A DNA stretch of 64,000 bases. It comes from a bacterium. Its GTDB lineage: Bacteria > Planctomycetota > Planctomycetia > Pirellulales > Pirellulaceae. The notes beneath the pieces are model-generated. The model was not told where the DNA came from. It did not search any database and saw only the letters and a program-made list of their open reading frames with translations. Of the stretch, positions 26,847 through 38,800 are shown piece after piece. The position numbers and the translations under genes are program-made. How positions within the stretch are numbered: the first letter of the stretch is position 1; every line of letters starts with the position of its first letter. The stretch covers positions 1-64,000 of the forward strand of contig JAUIGN010000003.1 of NCBI GenBank assembly GCA_030430075.1, in the 5' to 3' direction.

Positions 26847-29800
26847 ATGACCATGCATCGCCCCCACCGCAGCCACTCGAAGAATTCCCGACGCCACCGT
26901 CTGCTCGCGCGCGGCAACCGGTGCCGTCGCCGCGAGCGACGTATCAACCGGACCACGTTGCTGGAACGTTTGGAACCTCGTCAACTGATGGCGGCCGATC
27001 TGGGTGCAATCGTCGGTCCGGCGTTTCTGTCCCAGCCAGATCCATTGCCCGCGGCAAACGACGTGATCTTTGCCCAGGGCGCAGATGCGTCGAGGGGCGT
27101 CAGCCGTGCCCAAGGTGACGGGTGTTCCACCGCCACCTGCGAAGAGACGACCGTCCAGGTTCTCGTCACCACACCAACCAGCGGGTGGCAAGCGCAAATC
27201 GAAGACATCTACCGGTATGCAGACCAACTTTGGGTTCTTTCGTCGCTCGAGCGACCCGATCCAGGCCGATCGGTCGCCCAGTTTTTTAGCCAGGCGTCTG
27301 ATCAGGTGATCGTCAACTCGGACGAATTGCCGGCGCACCACTTCGTGGTCAGTCCAACCTGGGATGTCTCGGACGACGTGGTCACGCGTATTTTCGATGC
27401 GGGCGAGTTCTACGCCCGTTTTCCGCGAGATCAGGCCGAACTCTTGTTTACGACGAACCGACCGCCTGTCGTCGTCAAGCCACTCGCCGATGTCACGGTT
27501 GACGAAGACGCTGCGGACGTCACGGTGAACCTCAATGGGATCTTCGCGGACCCGGAATCTGGAAGCGACCTCAGCCTGGCCGTGAGCAGCGACAATCAGG
27601 CACTCGTCTCCACTTCGCTCTCCGGGACGGAACTGACGCTGACCTTCGGCGCAGACCAGTTCGGTTCCGCCGACGTTGCGGTCATCGCCCGGGACAGTCA
27701 CGGGTTTGAAGCCACCGAAGTGTTCGCCGTCACGGTCGCACCGATCAACGACGCCCCCTTCGTGCGGCAAACCCCGGGTGAAGTCGTTCTCACCCTGGAC
27801 CAACCATCCCGGTCACTTGACCTCACGCACATCTTCGCGGACATCGACAACGGATCGCTTGCTTATCGCGTGGTATCTCACCCATCCGATCTCGTGGCGG
27901 TATCGATCGACGCGTCGACTCTGTCCTTGCGCGGCGTCGACGACTCGGTCGGCGGTGGAAACGTCGTCGTGGAAGCCAAGGATGCCGGTGGACTTTCCGC
28001 GTCCGTCACGATCCCGGTCCGCTCCGAACTGGCTCCGCTTGATCTAAACAAAGTGCATTATGCGCTCGCGAGCGACCAGATCATCCAATGGCGAGGCGCC
28101 AACACGTTTATCTTGGCCGCCAACCTGGACAGCGTCCATGGTGTCTCTGTCCTGTCAACCAACGAGTCGGTCATCGCCGGTGAAGACGTGAGGCTGGAGG
28201 CTGTCAGCGGAGGAAAGCTTCGCGTCACGATCAGGCACACCAGTCAGCAGTACGGCCTGACGTTCCTCAAGTTCTCGGCCGGTGGACGGACGTTTGGCGA
28301 AGTGGCCGCACTCGTCCTGCCGAATGCGGACGTCACCCTCCCGGACGTTGGCGATCCATATTTCTCCGTCAAGCAGGACGTAACGGCGGACGGCACCTTC
28401 GTCGTCGAGAAGACATTCAATGATGGTTTCGTTGCCAAGCTCGTCGCCGACGGCCTGCTTTCCGCTACGGACGCATTTCGCGCCGTTCGGGCGGTGTCGC
28501 CGACCGATGCGATGGTGGCCCACGCGTTGCAGGCGGGCACGCAAACCCAGCACATTGATCCACCTTCCGGCACCAGCCGACGCGTTTCAACTCGGGCTGT
28601 GCTGGTCAATGAAGCACAAGTCACGAGTGACACCGACTTCGCGTTCTCCAACATTTCCTACCATTCGGTCGACGACCCCAGCGCCGCGAACGCATACGAC
28701 CTCTCGTCGCTCGACTCACCGTTTCGCTTGTACACGTCCGTGAACCACAAGGCGCCGTATCGATCGGACGCCGAATACAACGCCGAATTCTTCGGTCAAG
28801 ATGCCGCGGTCGCCGCCGATGCAACTCGCCTGATCCTGGACTCGTCCGGATCGAGCATGGTCGCCGGTTCACTGGCGCAAGTGGAATCGGAAACCAGACA
28901 GAGCCTTCTGGATCAACTGCCGGAGAAGCTCCAGCAGGCGGCCGTCGAGACTGCTGGGAAGCAGCTGGCCGCACAGGTATTGCGCTGGGCCGGGTTCGGC
29001 GCGGGCGTCATCGGTTTCCTTCCTCGCTTGATCTTTAACTTCCAGCCCGCCGGGCAGTCCGAAGTCGAGTGGATCGCGGAGAAGAAACGCCGTGAAGCGT
29101 TGCAGAAGGCGTTGGACTTTGAGGCCACCGTCTCAGCGCGGATCATCGGGCACGGAAACAAGATCCGCGAGGCGACGCAAGCCGTCGACACGGGAAGCCT
29201 TGTTGGCCCCGCCAATGAATACCTCCAACAGGCCCACCAGAGTGTTGGTGAAGGCCTGTCGACGGGCCACCGGGAGATCGCCGAACAACTGGAGAAGATC
29301 GAACGCCGAGAAAGCCCGTTCCTCGATCTACAGGACGGTCTTGCCGACCCGCCGCCACGGCCGGCTGCTGACGTTGCCGAGTTTCACGGGGAGAACGGCG
29401 ACCAGGAGGCCCTCCTCAACCAGGAAGTCAAGACGCGCGTGCCGAGCTTCGATGAAGTGCTCGACGTCAGCAAGAAACTGTTCAACATTGCCTCCACCGC
29501 ACAATCCATCGTCGGCCTGGTCGGCGATCTTTTCGGAGAGACGGACCGGGACGGCAAAGAGGCCGACTACCTGGACCGTGACGGCAAGACCTACAACCTG
29601 CTCGAACCACAGACGCGCTATGGTACCTCCGAGCGTGACAACATCAACACCGGCCACAAGCGGGACAAGGTCTTCGCCTATGCAGGCAACGATCGCATCA
29701 GCACACTCGACGGTGACGACGAAATCCACGCCGGATCAGGTCGCAACACCGTCTATGGCGGCGCCGGAGACGACCAGATCTTCGACGGCGACGGGAACAG

Positions 29801-32800
29801 TTATCTATCCGCCGGCGAGGGCGATGATGCGATTCATCCCGGTGCAGGCAACGACGCGATCGAGGGAGGTACGGGTGTCGACACCGTGGTGTATGACGCC
29901 GCCGACATCGGCAACGATTTGATTATCGATCCAAGCCGCGCCGGCACCATTCGCTTTGACGCGTACCGCATCGAAGAGATCACGCTCCGCAAGGACCGCT
30001 ATGACCTGGAAATCATCCTGCCTGGCGAGTCGGACCACACAACGAACTCCGTCAAACTGGTCGGATTCTTCGAGCAGGATGCAGCGGGCTGGAGGCTTGT
30101 TGATTCACTTGCCAACGAATATGACCTCTACGCCTTGACGGGCCGCGTTACTTCGTTCGAGGCGTTGCAGATCGCCTTTCAGGAGCGACCGGCCGACAAC
30201 ACTCCCAGCTATCCCGGTCACATTGTTCCACAAACCGTGCTGACGGACCCGAGCGGACGCTTTACCGTCCATGTCGCCGAGGATCGTCGGCTGATCGGCG
30301 TTAACTCGACATTGACCCGCCCGGGACTCGTGCTGACCTTCGAAGGTGATACGGGGCTCGACGGCTGGTTGACTCGCAATGAATTCGCATCGCTGGCGGA
30401 AGCGAATGAACTGATGTCCACGATCAGGGCGACCGTCGATGTGTCGCAGTACGATCGAGTCACGCTGATTGGCGTCGGAGAAGGCGGGCTCGTCGCCCAA
30501 TGGTTCGGTGCGTTCGCAGCCAGCAACGGGCCGTCGTTCGTCACCTCGCAACTGATCAACTCGCCGGACATCTCCGGCTTGATTTCCCAGGTCGTTCGCG
30601 AACAGTTCCCCGAGTACCAGAAGGGCTTCCCGGCCCTGCATACGAACTACCTGGTCCACGCGGGCGACTGGGTCTCCGGAATCGGGCTTTGGGCGGGGCC
30701 CGATGAAACGTACGCCACTTGGAAGGCCTGGGATTTCGACCATGCCCCGGACGCCGGGGTTCCGATTCTGCCGGCCTTCAGGGATCTGCAACGAGCCCAC
30801 GCGCCGACCCCATCGTCGCTCGACTTCGACTCGCTGACGATCGATGACCTGGATCACGCGCATGTCCGCGGGATCGTTTCGTTTCAGGACGTGGACAGCC
30901 TGGCCAACCGGCACGCCAATCGGAAGACGATGATCGGCGGCGAGATGCTCGATTCGACCGTCAATCCCCGGCAGATCTTCATCTTGCCCGGTGCCACCGA
31001 CCCGCAATCGGATTTCATCGCAGAAACGCAGGAGATCCGCGATGCGTTTACCGCCCTGCTCGACCCGGATCCCCAGGCCGCGGATCCGGATCGGCCGTTT
31101 CACCTCAAGCTGGATCTGCAGGCTTCCGAGCAACAGGGAGAGCATCTGGCCCCCGAACACCAAGAGGCGACGGAAGATACCCTCTTCGTCGTGCAGGGCA
31201 CCTACGGCTGGGAATCGCTCGGGGGCGTCAAGGCAGGAGCTGATCGCGGGCGGGCGACGGGCCTCGAACGTGACTCGGTCAAGGTCAAGAAAGGCCAGTT
31301 TCTGGTTGACCTCACGCAGCCCGGTGCCGGCGCGGGAACCTACAACGTAACCATCACGCTCGGCGATCGCCAGGAGATCCAGGAATCAATGCACATCCTG
31401 ATCAACGGCTACCAAAGCGATCGCGTTTCGACGATGCCCGGCGATTTCCTGACAAGGACGTTCCAGGTCAACACGCTGGATGACCGGCTGCGGATCTCCT
31501 TCCTGGACACGGGCGGCGAACACGAGTACACCTCGATCAATGGCATCTCGGTCGAAAAGGTCAACTACCGCACGGATCTCACGGTTTCAGAGCAACTTGA
31601 TGACGACCCGTCGATTGTGGTGATGACGCCCAGCTACCAGTTGCCGGAGACATCCGCGGGAATCGAAATCTACAAGGAGGCGATCATCGCTGCGGCGACT
31701 TCGGCGCTTACGGCGGGCGCCGGGAGTGTTCTGGGGGCCACGGGGATCGGCTCTTCGATTGCCGCCCTGGGTGGCAACCTGGGTGCCGGGGCCTCGGCGA
31801 CCATCGCCGCGCAAGGAAGTATCGTCGCCGGGATCAAGGCTTCGGTCGGCAAAGCGGCACTCCACGGTGTCATCGGGTCGCTGGCAACGACCATCCCCCA
31901 GCACTTCAGTCTCGTGGGCAAGGCCAGAGACGTTTTGAAAGGTGCCAAGTCCGTCTTCTCGACCCTGGAAGATGCCGGCAAGCACGTCCAATCGGCCCAG
32001 TCCGCCTTCGCCGGCGGCGATTTGCTCGGCGGAGCCTTGAATGGGCTGAGGGCAATCGAAGACGGGTTGTCCGCCACGAAGAAGGGCGTGGAAACCGTGA
32101 ACGCGGCGCTGGCCAACCCGGCGGCGCCTCCCACCGTCCCGATGTGGGTCTACGATGTGTCGTCTTCCTTGCAACAGATGAGCCAGAAGTTTCGGCTGGG
32201 CAAGCTGAACACAGCGTTCGTCCCGGTCGATCTGGATGAAATCGACCAGGCGATCCGGGATGGGAAATCGCCCCGGCAGATTCTCAAGCGATGGCAAGGC
32301 TCGCGGGACTTCCTCGTGCTCGACTGGGTCCCCACCAAAGAAACACTCACCGAAGTCAGTGTGAGTGATCATCGGGATCTGGTCCATCGCGGGGCCCGAG
32401 CGGTGAAGCAGCTGGTTGAGGCTTACCTGGAGGAACTGCAGGCCGGCGATCCCCAAGCGGAGCTCGACCTGCTGCTGATTAGCCATGGTGCAGGTTACGA
32501 CATCAACCGCGAGGCGGTCACCCGGCTCAATACGGGCGACTCGGTCGACTCGTTGGACTATGTCAAACTCGTCACCCTCGACCCGTACTCGGCCAACCGA
32601 AAGTCGTTCACCTGGTATCACCCGGAGATGACCAACGTGGTTGATCGTGTCGACAACTACTATCAGACAGAGGAAGTCGACAGTTCGTTGTGGCTGGCTG
32701 CACTCAGCAGTCCCATCGTTCTGGTCGGCTCGGATCCGGGCGGCTCGGACCTCTATCATGGCGGCAGCGACTCGGCTGTCGGCGCCCTGGACGGACGGAT

Positions 32801-35800
32801 CGGCGGGGGGAGTGCCGGCTTCTATAACAGGCAGGCGAGGATCTTCGACCTGGCTTCGACCGAAGAACTCCTCCGATTCCGTCATTGGGATCCAAACGAA
32901 ATCAATCTCTCGACAGCCGAACTGACCGACATCGAATTCAGCCCGGACGGTTCGCTGGTCGCCGCGTCCGGAAAAGACGGCATCGTGACGGTGCGCTACG
33001 TCGACGACGTCCTCGATCCGGATTCCGATTCCAACGAACTCCTGCATGCGGCCGGCGAGGTCAAGTTTGTCGTCTGGGGACAGGAGAGCATCGTCCGCTC
33101 GCTGGCGTTCATGGAATTAGAGGTCCCCGCTGCGGATGGTTCGGGAACGGTTTGGAAAGACTTCCTGCTGACCATTAGTGCCGCCCGCAACCCGGCCAAC
33201 GGCGACATTGACAAGAACAAGGTCCTCCTGACCGACGTCGAAACCGGCCTGCCCGTCTGGCAGGGACGCGACATCAAGGGGACACAGGTGGAAGCGAGCC
33301 CCAGTGGGAATGTGATCGTATCGACCGACGCCAACGGGCGGGCCAAGATCTGGAAACGCGTCCGACAGACCGTCACCTATGAAAAGCACGGTGACATCGT
33401 GGATGCCCATCCGGCCCAAGACGGCTCCTACATTGCCGACCTGCTGGTCATCAATGACGACTACTTCGTGACGGCCGGCCTCGATCGCCGGATGAAGCTG
33501 TTTCGAGTCACCGATGACGGCGCGGTCCAGGTGCAAGGCGAGCTGTTCGACGATCCCGGCGAAGGCAAAGTTCGCAACCTCGACTACGATCCGTACAACG
33601 GCGTGCTGGCCGTCGGCTCGGGACAGGTCCTATCGCTGTGGAAGTTCGACCAGCAGCTTGGCACGCTCAGCCCGCTGGCACCCGCCGGCCAGGCAGCCGG
33701 CACGACGTTCACTCGCCACGATCACATTGATACGATCCAGGGCATCAGTTTCAGCAAGCCATCCTTCCTGCTGGACCAGGATGGCAATTATGCGGGCGAT
33801 CGCACGTTCGCCGCTGCCGACGGCCAACCGATTCCGGTCCCCCGCACACCGGCCGGAGATATCGACATCCGCCAGCTCAGCCAACTGCTGGAAGACCATG
33901 ATCGGCCCAGCAGCCTGGCCGGTCTGAAACTGCTGACCGGCGGCGAAGACAAGACGCTGTTTCTGTATTCCCTGGACCGCCTGGATATCGGTGACCTGCG
34001 CGAAGAAAGCGTCCTCTCGGGGTCCATGCTGCCGATCCGGGAACTCACCCTCTCCGCAGACGGCCGTCGCGTCGCCCTGGTCGGACAAGACAACGTCGAC
34101 GACAACACAGGCGGGCCGGTCAAAGACCACGACGTCACCGGAGAATTGGATGATCGCCTGGGCTGGAGGTTCTCTGAGTTGTTCCTGCAGGGTCGGCGCG
34201 AACACAACGCGGTTCCGCAACAGTACATCTACGATACGGTCGAGCAACAAGGCGAATCGTATTTCTGGATGCGAAACAGCCGCAATGCAAATCGCCCCGG
34301 CAGCCTGGACAAGGACCGCAACCTGGCCCTCCCCCCAAACAAGCGTGACAACAAGGAAGGCGTCGATGTGGCTCCGATCGACCTCTACCTCCGCCCCGGC
34401 CAGAAAGTCGATATCAAGCCGCTGCACTATCTGCTGGAAGTGAATCGCAGCGACTACACCGTCGACCAGGACTCACTGCAACTCGGTCCGGTCGTCGATG
34501 AGGACGGAACCGTCATCGGGACCATCAAGCACAAGGTGGTTGACGGCAAGACCCGCCCCAACGTGCTGGTCTTTATCGCCTCGGACCACACCGTCCTGGA
34601 CTACAGCGACCTGGATCGGCGCCAATTCACGGGCAGTTTCCAACTGACCATGACGGGGCCGGATGATCTCGCTGGTAACCCGCGAACCATCGAAGACGCG
34701 ACCATTCGATTTCGGATCATTAACCACAAGCCGACGACCTATCGCGACATTGTCGAGCTGCATCCCAACCGTCAGGAAGTCGACTTCCGGCCTCGGGCCA
34801 ACGACTATGACTTCGACAACGACGACTTCGCCCTTTATCAATTCGCTCCACAATCGCTGTACTACCAGGCCGGCACGGCCGAACAGGAGCTCCTCGCCAC
34901 CGTCAAACCGAACAAGGATAGCAAGCACGGCGTGGACATCGACGTGGTGGTCGACGAAGACCGCCTGGGGCAACTCCTGGAAGAGCTTGCTCAACAGACA
35001 CCGGCAGGCCAGGTGGCGCCTGCCTTCATCCCACTGGAGTTCACATACCAGGTTCGAGAGGAAAAATACAGGGCGATCTCGACCGGAACCGTCGAAGTTC
35101 GCCTGCAACTGCAAGCCGCTCCGGAGAATGTACGCTATGCGGAGTTGGGAGCTGACCAGGTGCTGATCGCGTGGGATCCGGTCAGTTGGAGTGCCGACAA
35201 GTACGCCGTACAGCGCTTCGACACGGCATCACAGACGTGGGTCAAACACGCTCCGGACTCCGATATTCAAGGGAGAAAGTCCGATGCACTGCGTGTCAAA
35301 GGACTTGCGCCGCAGACCGAGTATTGGTTCCGGGTGGTCGCCATCAACACGAATAGCGAACGACGTCACCCGGACGATCCGAACGCCCCGAAGGAGACCG
35401 GCCTGCGTGTCGTGACACCCGCCTATGTGGGCCCCGACTTGGTTCGGATGGAAGCGTATGGGGCGAGCCAGGTGGAAGTGCGCTGGTCGAACGTCCACTG
35501 GGATGTGAAGAAGTACCAGATCGAATTGCGTCAATTGATCGTCGACGCCGACGGCAAATTGGCGATCGAAAACGGCGAATACCAGTATGTGGCAGATGCG
35601 ACAAGAACGAAAGAAGTTCTGAAAGGCGACGGCCTGAGCGTGGTGTTCAAGAAGCTGGAGAGCGGCACACCCTACCTGGCGATCGTCACCGCCAAGAACT
35701 TCAGCAAGGGAGTCGCCGAATCAACCGTGGCGGAAACGCCCGCGACGACCGCCGAACGCGATCTCCCGGCGGGCATCGACATGGAACGAATCGGCCCCAA

Positions 35801-38800
35801 GAAGATCCGTGTCAGTTGGGCCACCGTATCCTATGCACAGGCGTATCGCGTAGTGGCCATCGACCCCACGGCACCCCTCGACGACGCCCGACGCATCGAA
35901 GCCGTATTCACGGCAGAGAACGGTAAGAACAGGAATTCGGGTATCTTGACCGGCCTGCCTAAGCCCGACCCGTCTGCAGAGGACGAATGGGTGCTCATCG
36001 TCGAAGCCAAAGACAAGCACGGGCACTGGGTCTCGGTCGTTTCCACGGACGTCCCGCCAACCGAGCTTCGCAACGCGACGGATGGCAGCGGAGAAAACCG
36101 CATCGACATCTCCGAGAACGGATCAAACGACTATCTACTGGCTGCCAGCCTGACCGACCCGGTTCGACTTCCGTCGCTCGACGGCCTCTTTGTCGGAACG
36201 GAGTTTTCGGTCGTCAACTTCAGCCGCCAGCCCGTCGCGATCAAGGCGTTTGACGTTGACCAGCGAATCAGTTTGCTCGGTGCTTCGTCCGCAACGCACA
36301 CATTGCAGCCAGCGGTTGGAACCGATGACGGCGTGAACCGGATTGTCGTCTACCGCTTTGTCGTCGAGCGTGTTGGCTCGGGAACGGAGAGCCGGGCCGT
36401 CTGGAAGGCCGTGACAAGCGACAACACCAGCGAAGCACGCGTCGTCAAGACGCCTCCTTACCTGGCGGCCGAGGCGGGAACCCTGGAAAAGGACATCGAG
36501 AATTCGCGGCCCAAGCAACTGCGGGTAACCTGGGAAAGTCCCTTCTGGAATGTGACCAAACATCGGATCGAGATCTACAAGGCGGTGGTCGATGCCAACG
36601 GAGCTCCCCAGCCGGACCCGCAGGCACCGGGAACGTTCTTCAAGGACAACCGACCCGCGGCGCCCGGCAAAACAAAATTGCTCGCCGAAGCCAACGATCG
36701 CTTCTTCGCCCACAAGTTCGAGGGCTTGCAGCAGGGCACGGCGTACATTGTTGTCTTAACCTCCACAGGGCCCGCTGGCACTTGGACAGAAGAATACGCG
36801 ACCGGCACCGAGTTGCAACGGTCGCCCTCCGGCATCGAAGCCAGGAGCATCACGCTAGACTCATTCACGGCTGCTTGGACCAGGGAAGCGTGGGCCGTCG
36901 CGTCCTACCGCGTCAACCTGGTGGAGTTGGACGCTCAGGGCCGTCCGATGGAAGCAACTCGCCAGTACCGCGGGGCCCAGGAAGACAAGAGCTCGAAGCT
37001 GATCGATCAACTGGAATCCGGTGCTACCTACCAATTCACCGTAGAAGCCCGAAACCGGGACGGAGAATGGTTGGAGAATACGGCCGAAAACACGAAGCAG
37101 GTAACCATCCTGAGTCCGGACGACCTGGGGATTGCCGGCCTGACCTTGGATGCGGCCCGCAACCGGCAACTCGACTTCACCTGGCAACCGCTCGACTTCA
37201 CCCCCCTGAGCCTCTTCTTCGAAATCACCCCGGCCGGTGCGAACGCCTGGCAGCGGCCTGACGAAGGCGGCGTCCAAATCGACAAGACATCCAAGACGCT
37301 CGTCGCCCTGCAACTCAACACCGCCTACGAAGCGAGGCTGGTCGCCACCGTCGAAGACTCCGCCGGCGCCGTTCACCGCGTGGTCAGCCGGGAAGTTGCG
37401 GCAGCCACCGAGTGGCAAATCGAAGCTGCGGACAACGCGACCGCTTCAACCGTCCGAGTTGGTTTTCCTCGCGTTGCCAGTGCCACGAAGTATGACGTGG
37501 TTGTGTATCTTCCCTCCGGGACGACCGATGTGCAAAAGAAGACGATCGACCAGGGCGAGGCCGATCCCCGCTACACTACGATTTCCGACCTGACGCCTTT
37601 AACCGACTATGAAGTGGAGGTCGTCGCACGCGATGGCTCGACCGTCCTGGGCCGCACGGATCGCCAAACCTTCAAGACCGCAGCGGCCGCCGCCGTCACC
37701 GGATTGACAACCACCGAAGTCAGAAAGCAAACCATCGATCTCAAATGGAACGCCATGAGCTGGACGCCGGCGTCCCAGTTTATTGAGATCAAAGTCGCCG
37801 GCACCAACAACTGGTATCGACCGACCGGCAGTGGCGTGCTGATCGGCAAGACGACCAATACCATCTCCGAGCTGGTGCCGGGAACCACGTATCAGATTCG
37901 CCACGTGGCGACGCTGGACCTGGCCGACGGCAGCGAGTACCGCGCCGTCAGCGGCGAGATTACGCGCACGACAGAAACGTATTCGTTCGCTGCCCCCACC
38001 GTCGACCAGATCACGCCCACAACTGCCCGCGCCAACTGGAAGCAACTGGGCGAGGGCGGAGTCACCGACTACCGGCTGATCGTCTATCTCGCCAACACGA
38101 ATACCGAGGCCACCAGGAAGACCGTCGGCGTCGGCTCCGGCGCACGCAGCTCGACAATTACCGGACTCACCCAGAAGACGTCGTACCAATTGGTTGTCGA
38201 AGCGCTGAAAGGCTCCCGGATTCTCGCCACGTCAGCCCGGGTTTCTTTTACCACAGCTGAGCAAATCAGCTATGTCGCGCCGAGTATCACTGCATTTACA
38301 AATGTGCGCAGCAAGGCGGCGGTGGTCAATTGGTCATTCGCCGGCAAGCTCAGCGACCTGGAGAAGTTCAGCATCCGCCGCAATGACAGCGGCAAGACCT
38401 GGCTGGCCAGCTACACTCCCAGCGGCTCGTCCCCCTTCTCCTACGAGATCAAGCGAAATGCGGATACGAAATGGTGGATCATTGTGCGGGCTCACTATCG
38501 TGACGGCACCACGCGCGACAGCGAACCCAAGCAACTTCCCAAGAGCGGCAACGCGAACTTTGCGATGTCGGGAGGCCCGTTCCTCGTCCGTCCCACCATC
38601 GCCGGCGATGTGGGCGGGGCCTCGGAACCCGGACCGGCCGCCGGGCCCCGCACAAAACCGGCCAATACCACGCTTAACGATCTGCCCCGCGCCAGCCAGG
38701 AAGTCGCTCGCGCCACACCGAGGCTGGTTCTTACCCCGTCGGTGCCGTCTTCTGACTGGGATGACAGCCTGGCAGGTGCACTGGTGACGTCCGGTACCTT

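Noticed and set aside
31587..33047. 486-aa minus-strand frame inside giant protein 2
   Set aside because: It is antisense to a continuous multi-domain protein.
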